Part shown: positions 33,616 through 44,022 of the stretch, one piece after another
How the letters are laid out: every line of letters begins with the position of its first letter
Numbering within the stretch: the stretch's first letter is position 1
Origin: an uncultured Bacteroidales bacterium
GTDB taxonomy: Bacteria; Bacteroidota; Bacteroidia; Bacteroidales; UBA932
Direction of reading: 5' to 3'
NCBI GenBank assembly: GCA_900317845.1
Contig: ONII01000009.1
Span: forward strand, 1 to 64,000
DNA length: 64,000 bases
Program-made: the position numbers and the translations under genes
Notes under the pieces: generated by a model
Databases searched by the model: none
What the model was told of the DNA's origin: nothing
What the model saw: only the letters and a program-made list of their open reading frames with translations

Positions 33616-33643
33616 TGTCATCCCGAGCGGAGCGAGGGATCTA
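33616..33643 (+). repeat. Dispersed short repeat (GTCATCCCGAG... type)
   Basis: TGTCATCCCGAGCGGAGCGA then GGGATCTA; related to the copy at 1443-1470. It overlaps the last codons of uraA. Confidence 0.5.
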
Positions 33644-34993
33644 CTTCCTCAAAGAAGGATTGATTTCAAAGTTCACGGCTTTGTCGGCGTTGGGGTTGGC
33701 GCCAAACTCATAGTCCTTGCCGGGCAGCACGGCGTTCAGGATCACGCCCACCAGGGCGGCCACAGCCAGGCCGCTCAACGAGGTGAAGCCCAGGTTGATG
33801 GCATCCCCCGCCCCGTATTTGATACCGATGGCCAGCACCAGGATGAGGGCCATCACAATGACGTTACGGCTCTTGGTGAAGTCTACCTGGTTCTCTACCA
33901 CGTTGCGTACGCCCACGGCGGAAATCATACCGTACAGCACCAGCGATACGCCGCCAATGGTGGAAGCAGGCATGCAGGCAATCAGGGCACTGAATTTGGG
34001 GCAGAAACTCAGGACGATAGCGAACACCGCGGCGATGCGGATGACGCGCGGGTCGTACACCTTGGTAAGGTTGAGCACGCCGGTGTTTTCACCGTAAGTA
34101 GTATTGGCCGGAGCGCCGAACAGGGAGGCCAGCATGGTGGCCAGGCCGTCGCCCATCAGGGTACGGTGCAGACCGGGATTCTCCAGATAATTCTCGCCTA
34201 CCGTAGAGGAAATGGCGCACATATCGCCAATATGCTCCATCATGGTTGCCAGGGAAATGGGGACGATGGCAATGATGGCGCTCACGACAAGGCCCCAGTT
34301 GGGATTCTGGAACACATGGAAAGCCGTATTCTCCCAGCGGAACGGCACACCCACCCAGGCGGCTTCCTTCACGGCGGTAAAGTCACACAGGCCAAAACAG
34401 GCCGCCACGATGTAAGAGCCCAGCACACCCAGGAGGATGGGGATAATCTTAATCATGCGTTTGCCCCAGATGTTGCAAACAATGATAATCACAATGGCCA
34501 GCAGGGCAATCCACCAGTTGCTGTTGCAGTTCTGGATGGCGCTGCCGCTCAGCGTAAGACCAATCGCGATGATGATGGGTCCCGTGACGATGGGCGGGAA
34601 GAAGCGCATCACCTTCTTGGCGCCGAATGCCGCGATGAACCCGGCCAGCACAAAATAAAGAATGCCTGCCGAGAAAACTCCGATGCAGGCATAAGGAAGG
34701 GATTCCGAGGCAGTGAGTCCTTGTTGGGCTCCCAGGGCGACAACGGCTGCGTAGCCACCGAGGAAAGCGAAGGACGAACCCAGGAAGGCCGGCACCCGCA
34801 TTTTGGTGAGAAGGTGAAAAATTAAAGTGCCCAAACCCGCGAAAAGGAGAGTGGCACTCATCGAAAGACCTGTGATAACAGGGACCAGAACTGTGGCTCC
34901 GAACATGGCGAACATGTGCTGGAGACCGAGGGTGAGCATCTTGCCCTTTCCCAGGGAACGGGCGTCGTAGATACCTTGCTGTGTTTTTGTCAT
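33641..34993 (-). CDS. uraA: Uracil/xanthine permease (UraA-type NCS2)
   Basis: 450 residues. N-terminus LGLQHMFAMFGATVLVPVITG is the UraA hallmark; later landmarks are PIVTGPIIIAIGLTLSG, TTYGENTGVLNLTKVYDPR and ACMPASTIGG. A proton symporter for uracil in the inner membrane. First gene of the operon with the DUF5020 channel and the purine permease; 56 bp separate it from the channel gene. Confidence 0.92.
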   Translation of the reverse strand: MTKTQQGIYDARSLGKGKMLTLGLQHMFAMFGATVLVPVITGLSMSATLLFAGLGTLIFHLLTKMRVPAFLGSSFAFLGGYAAVVALGAQQGLTASESLPYACIGVFSAGILYFVLAGFIAAFGAKKVMRFFPPIVTGPIIIAIGLTLSGSAIQNCNSNWWIALLAIVIIIVCNIWGKRMIKIIPILLGVLGSYIVAACFGLCDFTAVKEAAWVGVPFRWENTAFHVFQNPNWGLVVSAIIAIVPISLATMMEHIGDMCAISSTVGENYLENPGLHRTLMGDGLATMLASLFGAPANTTYGENTGVLNLTKVYDPRVIRIAAVFAIVLSFCPKFSALIACMPASTIGGVSLVLYGMISAVGVRNVVENQVDFTKSRNVIVMALILVLAIGIKYGAGDAINLGFTSLSGLAVAALVGVILNAVLPGKDYEFGANPNADKAVNFEINPSLRK

Positions 34994-35049
34994 AAATATA
35001 AAGGTTTGTTAAGTATTGTCTCTTACCCTACAGGCCTATTATGACCGGA

Positions 35050-35080
35050 CAAAGGTAGTTAATAAAAATTTTTATTACAA
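35050..35080 (-). promoter_or_regulatory. -33/-7 promoter of uraA operon
   Basis: Minus strand: TTG (35080-35078), 20 bp, TACCTTTG (35057-35050). The leader to ATG 34993 is about 50 nt. Confidence 0.65.
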
Positions 35081-35144
35081 CTTTTTCCGCACAATCAGCC
35101 CAAAAAAGTTTTCAACAGCACTTATCAACAGGCACAAAAAAAGA

Positions 35145-35159
35145 GCCTCTAAACGAGGC
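35145..35159 (-). terminator. Terminator of secA
   Basis: GCCTC/GAGGC hairpin with a 5-base loop; on the minus strand it is followed by TCTTTTTTT. It overlaps the last codons of secA. Confidence 0.65.
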
Positions 35160-38100
35160 CCTTTCCGTGACAATTCTTGTATTTGAGACCGCTGCCGCAG
35201 GGACAGGGGTCGTTGCGACCCACATGTTTGTCGGCCCGGATGGGCATCCGGCTCTTTTGCTCGCCGTTGGTGGAGAGCTGCGAAGGGTCGTTGGTGCGCA
35301 TCTGCTGCATGTTGCGGTTGGGCTGGGTGGCCGGACGGGCCTCGCGGGCATCCGAAGCGTCCCGGAGCGGAATGAAGGCACGGAGCAGGAAGGTGAGCAC
35401 TTCCTCGTTCAGCTTCTCCAGCATCTCGGTGAACAGGTTGTAGCTTTCCAGCTTGTACACCACCAGCGGGTCTTTTTGCTCGTAAGCGGCATTCTGTACG
35501 CTCTGACGGAGGTCGTCCATGTCGCGCAGGTGCTGCTTCCAGTAATCGTCGATATAATACAGGATGATGCTGCGGGTGAGGGCCCTCACAATTTCCCGGC
35601 TCTCGGTTTCATAGGCCTTCTTCAGATTCACCGACAGGGTGAGCTGGCGCTTGCCGTTGGTGATGGGGATGGCGATGTTCTCGTACATGGAACCCTGCTT
35701 CTCGAACACGGTCTTGATGACGGGATTCACCTTCTCAATCATGGTGTTCATACGGCGGTCGTACACCTCTTTCATGTGCTCCGCGAGTTTCTGGGCCAGT
35801 TGACCCGGCTTGGCATTGGAATAGAATGCCTCGTCAAAGCCCAGGTCGATGGAGAGCTTGGCGATGATGAATTCCTCGAACTCCGCATAGCTCATGCCCT
35901 CGCTTTGCTCCGCCAGGATGGTGGCGGTGTCCTGCATCATGTTCTGCACGTCAATCTCTATGCGCTCTCCGGAGAGGGCGTTGCGGCGACGGGCGTACAC
36001 GGCTTCACGCTGGTAGTTCATTACATCGTCGTACTCCAGGGTGCGTTTGCGCCAGCCGAAGTGGTTCTCTTCCACCTTGCGCTGGGCGTTTTCGATGGCG
36101 CTTGAGAGCATGCCGCTCACCAGGGCTTCGTCTTCCTGCATGCCCAGTTTGTCCACTACGGCGGCAATGCGCTCGGAGCCGAACTTACGCATGAGGTCGT
36201 CTTCCAGGGAAATGTAGAAGCAGGAACTGCCCGGGTCTCCCTGACGGCCGGCACGGCCACGGAGCTGACGGTCCACGCGGCGGCTGTCGTGACGGGTGGT
36301 TCCGATAATGGCCAGACCGCCGGCCGCCTTCACCTCCGGGGTGAGCTTGATATCCGTACCACGACCCGCCATGTTGGTGGCAATGGTGACACGGCCCTTT
36401 TGACCGGCCTGGGCCACGATCTCGGCCTCGCGCGCGTGTTCCTTTGCATTCAAAACATTGGCCGTAATGCCACGGATGCGCATCATACGGGCCAGGAGCT
36501 CGGAGGTTTCCACGTCCGTGGTACCTACCAGCACCGGGCGTCCGGCATTGGAGAGTTCCACCACTTTGTCAATGACGGCGTTGAACTTGCCCTTCTTGGT
36601 CTTGTAAATAATGTCGTTCTGGTCGTCGCGGATCACGGGACGATTGGTGGGAATCACCACCACATCCAGCTTGTAGATGTCCCAGAACTCCCCTGCCTCC
36701 GTTTCCGCCGTACCGGTCATGCCGGCCAGCTTGTGGTACATACGGAAGTAGTTCTGCAGGGTAACCGTGGCAAAGGTTTGCGTGGCGGCTTCCACCTTCA
36801 CGTTTTCCTTGGCCTCCACGGCCTGGTGAAGACCGTCACTCCAGCGGCGGCCTTCCATGATACGGCCGGTGCTCTCGTCCACAATCTTTACCTTATTGTC
36901 CACAATCACGTAGTCCACGTCCTTGGTGAACATGGCGTAGGCTTTCAGGAGCTGGATGACCGTGTGCACGCGTTCGCTCTTAAGGGAGAAGTCCTCCATG
37001 AGGGCATCCTTTTTCTCTGCCTTTTCCGCGGCGCTCAGCGAGGCGTCGCCGGTGATTTCCGCGATGGCGGTACCCATGTCCGGGAGCACGAAGAAGTTGG
37101 GATCGGACACGCTGCCGGCCAGGGTATCGTGACCCTTATCCGTCATATCCACGGAGTTAAGCACCTCATTGATAACGAAGTACAGCGGATCGGTAACGGT
37201 GGGCATCTCCCGCTCGTTGTCCTGCATATAATAGGCCTCCGTCTTTTGCATGAGCTGCTTCATACCGGGTTCGCTGAGGAACTTGATAAGCGGCTGATAC
37301 TTGGGAAGGCCCTTGTAGCAGCGGTACAGCAGCAATCCGCCGTCTTTCTCGTTCCCCTCCGCGATGAGCTTTTTGGCCTCGTTCAGGGTCTGGGTCACCA
37401 GCGCGCGCTGCTTGTTGTAGAGGTTTTCCACGTAGGGACGATACTCCATGAACTGCTCGTCTCCGGAAGCTTTTTCCATGGGACCGGAAATGATCAGGGG
37501 CGTACGGGCATCGTCAATGAGCACGGAGTCTACCTCGTCCACGATGGCGTAATGGTGCTTGCGCTGCACCAGGTCCGTCATGCGCGCGCACATATTGTCA
37601 CGGAGGTAGTCAAAGCCGAACTCGTTATTGGTACCGAAGGTGATGTCGCAGTCATAGGCGGCCTTGCGGGCGGCGGAGTTGGGCTGATGCTTGTCAATGC
37701 AGTCCACGGACAGGCCATGGAACATGTACAGCGGGCCCATCCACTCGGAGTCACGCTTGGACAGGTAGTCGTTCACGGTAACCACATGCACGCCTTTGCC
37801 GGCCAGGGCATTCAGGAACACCGGAAGCGTAGCAACCAGGGTTTTACCTTCACCGGTGGCCATTTCCGCAATCATGCCGCGCTGCTCCTTGTTGGTTTTT
37901 ACGCCACCGTTGAGGACAATGCCGCCGATGAGCTGGACATCGTAATGCACCATGTCCCAGGTAATCTCATTGCCGCCGGCCATCCAGTGGTTGTGCCAGA
38001 TGGCTTTATCGCCCTGAATCTCCACAAAGTCGCGGCCCTGGGCGGCCAGGAGTTTGTCGAACTCGCTTGCCGTCACTTCCACGCTTTCGTTCTGCGCAAA

Positions 38101-38463
38101 GCGGCGGGCAGTGCTCTTCACAATGGCGAAGGCCTCCGGCAGGAGCTCGTTCAGGATGGCCTCGATGGCGGTGTCCTCGTCCTTGACGAGTTTGTCGCTC
38201 TCCGTTGCCAGCGCCTCCTTTTCTTCCACGGGGATGTCTTTCTCCATCTCCAGTTTAATCTCTGCGATACGGTCCTCGAAGGGCTTTTCCACCGCAGCGA
38301 TTTTGTCCTTCAGCGCCTGGCTGTGGGCACGGAGCTCATCATTGGAAAGTTTGTCAATCTCCGGATAGATGGCAAGAATCTGATCCAACACGGGACGGAT
38401 TGCCTTCATGTCCCGGTCACTCTTGCTGCCGAAGATTTTCTTGAGAATATCTGCTATTGCCAT
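35149..38463 (-). CDS. secA: Preprotein translocase ATPase SecA
   Basis: 1104 residues, the long Bacteroidota form with an insertion of about 150 residues in the first ATPase half. Walker A appears as [11 protein letters not shown], Walker [13 protein letters not shown], the helicase motif [25 protein letters not shown] segments are intact, and the C-terminus has the zinc SEC-C motif [14 protein letters not shown]. It drives protein export through SecYEG. It has its own promoter and terminator. Confidence 0.97.
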   Translation of the reverse strand: MAIADILKKIFGSKSDRDMKAIRPVLDQILAIYPEIDKLSNDELRAHSQALKDKIAAVEKPFEDRIAEIKLEMEKDIPVEEKEALATESDKLVKDEDTAIEAILNELLPEAFAIVKSTARRFAQNESVEVTASEFDKLLAAQGRDFVEIQGDKAIWHNHWMAGGNEITWDMVHYDVQLIGGIVLNGGVKTNKEQRGMIAEMATGEGKTLVATLPVFLNALAGKGVHVVTVNDYLSKRDSEWMGPLYMFHGLSVDCIDKHQPNSAARKAAYDCDITFGTNNEFGFDYLRDNMCARMTDLVQRKHHYAIVDEVDSVLIDDARTPLIISGPMEKASGDEQFMEYRPYVENLYNKQRALVTQTLNEAKKLIAEGNEKDGGLLLYRCYKGLPKYQPLIKFLSEPGMKQLMQKTEAYYMQDNEREMPTVTDPLYFVINEVLNSVDMTDKGHDTLAGSVSDPNFFVLPDMGTAIAEITGDASLSAAEKAEKKDALMEDFSLKSERVHTVIQLLKAYAMFTKDVDYVIVDNKVKIVDESTGRIMEGRRWSDGLHQAVEAKENVKVEAATQTFATVTLQNYFRMYHKLAGMTGTAETEAGEFWDIYKLDVVVIPTNRPVIRDDQNDIIYKTKKGKFNAVIDKVVELSNAGRPVLVGTTDVETSELLARMMRIRGITANVLNAKEHAREAEIVAQAGQKGRVTIATNMAGRGTDIKLTPEVKAAGGLAIIGTTRHDSRRVDRQLRGRAGRQGDPGSSCFYISLEDDLMRKFGSERIAAVVDKLGMQEDEALVSGMLSSAIENAQRKVEENHFGWRKRTLEYDDVMNYQREAVYARRRNALSGERIEIDVQNMMQDTATILAEQSEGMSYAEFEEFIIAKLSIDLGFDEAFYSNAKPGQLAQKLAEHMKEVYDRRMNTMIEKVNPVIKTVFEKQGSMYENIAIPITNGKRQLTLSVNLKKAYETESREIVRALTRSIILYYIDDYWKQHLRDMDDLRQSVQNAAYEQKDPLVVYKLESYNLFTEMLEKLNEEVLTFLLRAFIPLRDASDAREARPATQPNRNMQQMRTNDPSQLSTNGEQKSRMPIRADKHVGRNDPCPCGSGLKYKNCHGKGLV

Positions 38464-38487
38464 TTTGTCATGTAATCTTAAATCTTA

Positions 38488-38519
38488 CAAAGATAAATAA
38501 CTTACGCCGATATTACAAA
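38488..38519 (-). promoter_or_regulatory. -33/-7 promoter of secA
   Basis: Minus strand: TTTG (38519-38516), 20 bp, TATCTTTG (38495-38488). Full consensus match. Confidence 0.75.
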
Positions 38520-38532
38520 TTTTATACCCGGA

Positions 38533-39045
38533 CTACTGGTCCACATAATAGCCCATGCCCGTGTCAGTTGAGCCTCCGCGCACCAAATCCTTGAGCGCCG
38601 TGCCCAGGGAGCGGTCCTGGCTCACCAGTTGCTCGTAATCCCTGTGCACGCCCGCCTCCGGCACCACATTCACGTCGAAGCGCATTTCCGCCATTCCGTC
38701 AGGTGCAATATTGCCCCAGAAACGGATGGCATGGTCCACCTTGCCCACGTTTTTCCGGCTGTCGTAGCGGAGCGTGACATAGACAAAACGGTTCGGCGGC
38801 ACCATGAGCGTTTTGCTGCCATCCATGACAATGCAGCCGCAGGAGGGCTGTACATCCTTGATAATCAACGGGACTTTTCCGCTGTTGGTCAGGCGCACCG
38901 CCACCAGCAGTTCCTGTCCCTGCTGGATGGGATAATAGTGGCGCACCGGGTCCTGGATGTCCATGGTGGTATACTCCACCTGCTGCTTGCAGGCGGAGAG
39001 GGCCAGCAGCACACACAGGGTCGATAGAAGTTTTACGGTCCTCAT
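38533..39045 (-). CDS. DUF1573 lipoprotein
   Basis: 170 residues. Lipoprotein signal (LALSACKQ), then a DUF1573 immunoglobulin-like domain with the signature VRLTNSGKVPLIIKDVQPSCGCIV. DUF1573 proteins are abundant in Bacteroidota, unknown in role, and often close export operons. It starts within the stop of the DUF4838 gene (4-bp overlap), which makes it the last gene of the putative exopolysaccharide operon. Confidence 0.85.
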   Translation of the reverse strand: MRTVKLLSTLCVLLALSACKQQVEYTTMDIQDPVRHYYPIQQGQELLVAVRLTNSGKVPLIIKDVQPSCGCIVMDGSKTLMVPPNRFVYVTLRYDSRKNVGKVDHAIRFWGNIAPDGMAEMRFDVNVVPEAGVHRDYEQLVSQDRSLGTALKDLVRGGSTDTGMGYYVDQ

Positions 39046-41213
39046 TTGCGCATAAAAATTTCGTCCAGTGCCAGCAAGGCCGAGCGGGACGGTTCAAAAC
39101 GGACTTCCACCTGCCGGGCATAGGAAGGAACGGACACGCTGCCCCGGAAAATGACCTTCTCTCCCTCGTCGTAGCCATCGGCAAGGCCTTCCCGGTGAAT
39201 GTCGGAGACAAGGACGCCGTCCACCCACAACTGGACGGACTTGGGCGGGGTCATCCGGTGCCGTTCGCAGTTGAGGAAGGCGATGGAGATGCCGTGGGCC
39301 TTGTTCAGTTCTTCCGGCGGAAGTTCAATCACCAGGTCCTGCTGCGGATAAATCTGCCAGCCCCAGTGATAGTTCTGGGAAATACCGATTACCCCGTCCG
39401 TAAGCACACGGGTGGTCTCTGTATGCCCTTGTGTATGCACCGTGAGCGGTTTTCCGAGCAGAATGTCGGCCTCCCACCATTTGTTGGACAGCCAGATTTC
39501 CGCCTCGTTCTCATAGTCGGCCAGGTACACACCGCTCTCGTTCACCCGGTCCATGTGGTCCATGGAGGCGTTTTCGTTATTGGTGAGCAGGTAAATGTCT
39601 TCTTCCGGGGTAATCATTTTCAAGTCTTCCAGAGCTTGCAACACGTCGGCCTTCACATGCCCTTCTCCGTTCAGATAACCACCCTTGGGATCCAGTCCGT
39701 GCAGGCGGACCATTTCCAGGAGCGAGAACGACACCGCCTGACGGGTCTTGTCAAAAATAACCCGCTCGCGATGGGTCATGTTCATGCCTGCAAGTCCCTG
39801 GAAATAAGCGTAATACTCGCGGAATTCCTTCTCGAACAGATAGCTCTGCAGGGCCTCGTCCATGCCACCGTACAACGGCAGTTCCTTGCCGGAACGGGCG
39901 GCGTGCTTCTCCATGGACAAGACCACCTTGGCAAAGAAAGCGCCCACATGCGGCATGGCATCGGAAAAATACTCCTGAACCAGCCTGTCCACGTCGGCGT
40001 ACGGGTTGGCCAGCAGGTCTGCCAGCACAAAGGAATAGCACTCCTGTACCGTAGAATAGAAATAGCCGCTGCCATTGAGGAAAATGCCCTTCACGCCCCG
40101 GCGCACATATTCCTGGAAGCGCTGCTGCATCACATACAGGATGGGGTACGGGGAAAGATAGTCGTCAAAATTGCAGACGTAGTCCCATATATATATGGTA
40201 TCGGTGTACTTTTTCCACTGCTCCAGTTTGTCCAGGAAAGGCTTGGCGCCCTGCTGGTTCCAGGTACGGGGATAGTCGATGGCGCTCAGGAACACGCCCA
40301 CGTTCTCCGGCAGCGGATGCGACGGAAAAGCCTGCGTGGTGGAGTAAGCCGGCAGGAAGAACTGATGGCCGGGGAAACGGCGGGCCAGTTTTTCAATGAA
40401 GGCGACCACCGCCGGCGTGGCGTTGGTACGCGTATTGCCCAGCGTCTGGCAGCGACGGCATTCACATACAATGCTGTTGTCATTGGGGCCGATGGTAATG
40501 TGCATGTGGTCCTTGCTGCCGTCCCCATACTGGTCCAGGATAAACTGCACCGTGAGTTCCAGCAGACGGTCCGACGAGAAGCAGAACTGGTCCTTGTGGA
40601 CCATGCCGGCCGTACGGGCGAAGAGTTCCGGTTCCATGTTCTGGTAGCCGAAGGACTTGTCTCCGTTGGAACCCAATACGCGGGCCATCTGGTGCCCCCA
40701 GATGCCCCAGTCCATCTCCAGGTTATGCAGGCCCAGCAGAAAGGTCATGTCCGGATTCTGGTTGCTGGGCATGTACAGGTCCCGGTATTCGAAGGGGAAG
40801 GTTGCCACGGTATCCTTTTGCGGGAAGATGCAGGGCGGCAAATCGTCCACGGAAATGGCCGGATTGTCCGTGCCGATGTGCTTGATGAACTGATAGGCGA
40901 GCCAAATCATGGTGCGTTGGTCACGGGCCGCCAGCTTGTAACCGCTTTCCGTGTATTCCACCTTGTAGTCTCCGCCCACATCATCGCCTACGTGGAGCGC
41001 CACGTCCACCACGCCCTCTCCGGGCGCGGCGGCCAGAAGTCCCTTCCCGCGCACATGCAGATGCTTCCGCAGATAATCCGCGGCCTTGCTGTCCGCCAGG
41101 CGGACTTCCTCGGGATGGATGTAATAGCGGACGGCGCTCTTCTCCCCGCCGGAAGAAGCGCACGCGCCCAGCAGGAACATCAGCGCACTAAAAAGAGACA
41201 GTAATCTGTACAT
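39042..41213 (-). CDS. DUF4838-domain lipoprotein, hydrolase-like
   Basis: 723 residues from ATG 41213, which gives a clean lipoprotein signal (FLLGACASS) and overlaps the upstream stop by 26 bp. An N-terminal GH20/GH67-like accessory domain (about 40-130) precedes a TIM-barrel-like DUF4838 region with HMHITIGPNDNSIVCECRRC and WDYVCNFDDYLSPYP, then a beta-rich C-terminal module ending LALDEIFMRK. DUF4838 proteins are thought to be glycoside hydrolases of unknown specificity. Inside this operon it may trim or degrade the exported polymer. Confidence 0.75.
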   Translation of the reverse strand: MYRLLSLFSALMFLLGACASSGGEKSAVRYYIHPEEVRLADSKAADYLRKHLHVRGKGLLAAAPGEGVVDVALHVGDDVGGDYKVEYTESGYKLAARDQRTMIWLAYQFIKHIGTDNPAISVDDLPPCIFPQKDTVATFPFEYRDLYMPSNQNPDMTFLLGLHNLEMDWGIWGHQMARVLGSNGDKSFGYQNMEPELFARTAGMVHKDQFCFSSDRLLELTVQFILDQYGDGSKDHMHITIGPNDNSIVCECRRCQTLGNTRTNATPAVVAFIEKLARRFPGHQFFLPAYSTTQAFPSHPLPENVGVFLSAIDYPRTWNQQGAKPFLDKLEQWKKYTDTIYIWDYVCNFDDYLSPYPILYVMQQRFQEYVRRGVKGIFLNGSGYFYSTVQECYSFVLADLLANPYADVDRLVQEYFSDAMPHVGAFFAKVVLSMEKHAARSGKELPLYGGMDEALQSYLFEKEFREYYAYFQGLAGMNMTHRERVIFDKTRQAVSFSLLEMVRLHGLDPKGGYLNGEGHVKADVLQALEDLKMITPEEDIYLLTNNENASMDHMDRVNESGVYLADYENEAEIWLSNKWWEADILLGKPLTVHTQGHTETTRVLTDGVIGISQNYHWGWQIYPQQDLVIELPPEELNKAHGISIAFLNCERHRMTPPKSVQLWVDGVLVSDIHREGLADGYDEGEKVIFRGSVSVPSYARQVEVRFEPSRSALLALDEIFMRK

Positions 41214-44022
41214 GGATAATGAGCATATTGGTATAACGGAGGGTGCTGTACTGCCCGTAAAGGGTATTCCAGGTGAGTCCGCCGGAAAAGGCCAGGTTTT
41301 CTGTCGCCAGCCAGTTTCCGGAAAGCGCCACAAAGGTATTGAACTTATTGTACACGCCGCCCGTATAATAACTGTCGATGTAGTCGAGCTCCGGCGCCGT
41401 ACCGCCTCCCCCCTGGAGCTCCACGAAATGGCGGCCGCCGGCATAGGGGAAGAAGCGGGCCCTGAGCAGGCCGTTGGCGTAAAAACGGCTGTGCATGCTG
41501 CCCAGCGTCACTTTACCGCCCAGGTAAAAATGCTCCAGGGAATGGGCGGCAGTGACGGCTGCGCCCACCAGATGGCCCTGGTCCCGCAGGAGACGGTACT
41601 GGACACCGGCTTCCAGCTCCCAGGACTTGGGCAGATGCAGCGTAGCGTTGACGTCGGCGGTCCAGCGGGAAAAATAGGCCGTAGCATAGCCTGCTCCGGC
41701 CGACAGGCTGAGCTTTGGGCTGAAGGCGTGGCTGTACTGCAGGCGGAACTGGAGTCCCCTGCCGCCGGCCGAGGTGTAGGTCTCGCTTTCGCTGTCCCAG
41801 GATGCATCGCGCCCGGTATAGCCGATGCTCGCGCCTATGGCATCCTTGGCCCAGCTGTGCCTGTAGGAAGCGCGGAAAATACCGGTAAGGGAGGTGCCGT
41901 CCGTGCGGCGGAACCACTCATAGCCCGCACTGGCCGTGTTGTGGTAACTGCGGTTCTTCAAGGCGCGCATCCGGGCCAAATAAGCCGCCCGCTCCACCTC
42001 CGAGGGCCGATAAGCGCTCTGGTACACGTAGGCGGAATCCCATTGGCGCTGTTTCTCGTACACCAGGCCGCGGGCATAGCGGAGGTCCGCATCGGCGGGC
42101 GTAAGAACCAGGGCCGAATCCAGCACGGCGCCGGCGGCGTCCCATTTCTTGTCCTTACGCAAGTGCTCGCCCTGGCGGGCAAACACGGCCGCTGTGTTTT
42201 TCTTGAGTTCCCCGTCGCCGGGATATTCCTTCAGCAGGGCTTTCAGGCTGACCAGGGCCGTTTCATGCTCTCCCCGGTCAGAGAGAAGCATAGCCATGCG
42301 GCGCAGGAACCACGGGTCTTCGGGATAGGCCATGATACCCAGATCCACATACGGTTCCGGGTCCTGGGCCGCCGAACTGGCATAACGCAGCGCCCAGTAG
42401 TTGGAAGGATTCCAGTACAGGAGCGATTCGCTCACGGAAAGGGCGCGCGGATGCGCTCCCTGCTCCATGGACGTACGGATATAGGGGATGGCGATCTCTT
42501 CATAAGCAGCCACCAGCAACTTGCGGGAGGCGCTGTCCTTGGCCTCTTCCAGGCTCTCGGAAAGAACCTCCAGCGCCTCAAGCGGCTTGTTTTCTTTGGC
42601 CAGCAGGGCGGCATATTCCTGCGACACCCGGGCGGCAGGGTCAAAGTGCATGCGCTCCTTCAGGCAGGCGGCCGCCTTACCATAATCGCCGGTTTCGCGG
42701 TAGCACTGGGCCAGCCGGCGGATGGCGGAATGACGCATTTCTTCCTCCACGCAGCGCCGGCGCACCGTTTCCAGCGGCGCCACGGCCTGGCCGTAGGAAC
42801 CATCGGCCATAAGACTGGCAGCCTGGGCCATTTGCCGGCGGCAATACGCCAGGTTGATGTCGTATGCGCCCGGGAAACGGGAGAAACTGCGTTCAATCAC
42901 CTGGTTGGCGCTGTCTTCCCGGCCCATCCGCTGCAGCACTTCGTATTCGGTCATGGCCAGGCGGGGGTTGTCGCCGCCCTGGCGCTTGCGCATTTCCTCC
43001 ACGTACAGGAGCGCGTCTTCAAAATAGCCGCGGCGCATGGATTCACCCAGCAGGTACTGCAGCGACTCCATGCTATGGTTCTGCGCATACACACGCGTGT
43101 AAAGGTGGTAGGCATCGGCCTCGTTTTCCATCCGGGCCGATACTTCCAGGATCCGGTTGTAGAGCGCCTGCAGTTCCGCGGAAGGATGCTGGGCCATTTG
43201 CGTGCGGACCAGGGCCAGCGCACCCAGGTTACGGCCCGTTTCCATGAGGATGTCCGTGGTCTTGCGGATGAGGGGCACGTTGCCGGGATTGTAATTGAGC
43301 GCCGACGTCAGGTTGTCCAGGGCGTCGTTCAGGTGACCGTTCTGGATGAGGATGTTGGTATAGGCCAGCTGATAGTCAGGGTCATAAGGATTCAGCTTCA
43401 CCATCTGCTCCAGCGCCTGCTCGGCGGCGGCCAGGTCTCCGGCGCGGCGGGCCTGCTGGTAGTTGCTCTCCAGGATTTCATAGCGGTCCGCCGATATGGA
43501 CGCGTCGTTGGGATAAATTTGCTCCAGACGCGACAGCAAGGCATTGGCTTCCTCAAAATTCCCCTGTTTCTTGTACAGGTCAACTTTCCTCAGCCACAGG
43601 CCTTTCCAGTAGGGATTCACCTCCAGCAGCTCATTCACATAGCAGATGGCGCTGGAATAGTTGCCGGTGATTTCCTCCACGTTCACCAGGAGGGTCTTGG
43701 CCTCGATATGGTTGTATCGCAGGGTACAGGCTTTCACCAGATGGTAACGGGCCTTGTTGTAGTTTTTGGCATTCCACCAGTAACGGCCGCACAGGTACTG
43801 CAGGTTGGGCTGGTCCGGATACAGTTCCAGACCCTCGTCCAGCAGTTCCTTGCCCTTGGCCCAACGGTGCTGGGAGAAAAGGGCCGTCACCTGGTCCTCG
43901 TACTCGCCGGGCAGCATACGGTTTCCCAGGAGCACCGCCGTCACCGACGACTGCGCCGCCGCCACGGGCGCCGCCCATGTCATCAAAAACAGACTTAACA
44001 GGACTTGGCAGGCTCTACGCAT
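41188..44022 (-). CDS. TPR protein with C-terminal outer-membrane beta-barrel (PgaA/BcsC-like layout, YaiO-like barrel)
   Basis: 944 residues from ATG 44022, chosen because GGAGG lies 6 nt upstream (an unusual strong SD here) and it overlaps the GT2 stop by 8 bp. Signal peptide (cleavage near VAAAQ), then about 18 tetratricopeptide units (for example ELYPDQPNLQYLCGRYWWNAK), then from about 690 a YaiO-like barrel ending with Phe (IIHVQITVSF). This is the domain order of PgaA and BcsC, which carry polysaccharide across the periplasm and outer membrane. Confidence 0.8.
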   Translation of the reverse strand: MRRACQVLLSLFLMTWAAPVAAAQSSVTAVLLGNRMLPGEYEDQVTALFSQHRWAKGKELLDEGLELYPDQPNLQYLCGRYWWNAKNYNKARYHLVKACTLRYNHIEAKTLLVNVEEITGNYSSAICYVNELLEVNPYWKGLWLRKVDLYKKQGNFEEANALLSRLEQIYPNDASISADRYEILESNYQQARRAGDLAAAEQALEQMVKLNPYDPDYQLAYTNILIQNGHLNDALDNLTSALNYNPGNVPLIRKTTDILMETGRNLGALALVRTQMAQHPSAELQALYNRILEVSARMENEADAYHLYTRVYAQNHSMESLQYLLGESMRRGYFEDALLYVEEMRKRQGGDNPRLAMTEYEVLQRMGREDSANQVIERSFSRFPGAYDINLAYCRRQMAQAASLMADGSYGQAVAPLETVRRRCVEEEMRHSAIRRLAQCYRETGDYGKAAACLKERMHFDPAARVSQEYAALLAKENKPLEALEVLSESLEEAKDSASRKLLVAAYEEIAIPYIRTSMEQGAHPRALSVSESLLYWNPSNYWALRYASSAAQDPEPYVDLGIMAYPEDPWFLRRMAMLLSDRGEHETALVSLKALLKEYPGDGELKKNTAAVFARQGEHLRKDKKWDAAGAVLDSALVLTPADADLRYARGLVYEKQRQWDSAYVYQSAYRPSEVERAAYLARMRALKNRSYHNTASAGYEWFRRTDGTSLTGIFRASYRHSWAKDAIGASIGYTGRDASWDSESETYTSAGGRGLQFRLQYSHAFSPKLSLSAGAGYATAYFSRWTADVNATLHLPKSWELEAGVQYRLLRDQGHLVGAAVTAAHSLEHFYLGGKVTLGSMHSRFYANGLLRARFFPYAGGRHFVELQGGGGTAPELDYIDSYYTGGVYNKFNTFVALSGNWLATENLAFSGGLTWNTLYGQYSTLRYTNMLIIHVQITVSF

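Noticed and set aside
36289-38475. 728-codon open frame on the plus strand
   Set aside because: Exactly antisense to secA; GC-rich codon use opens the opposite frame. His/Val/Gly-rich composition with no domain.
41212-43998. 928-codon open frame on the plus strand
   Set aside because: Antisense shadow of the TPR-barrel gene; the minus frame has signal peptide, TPRs and barrel end.
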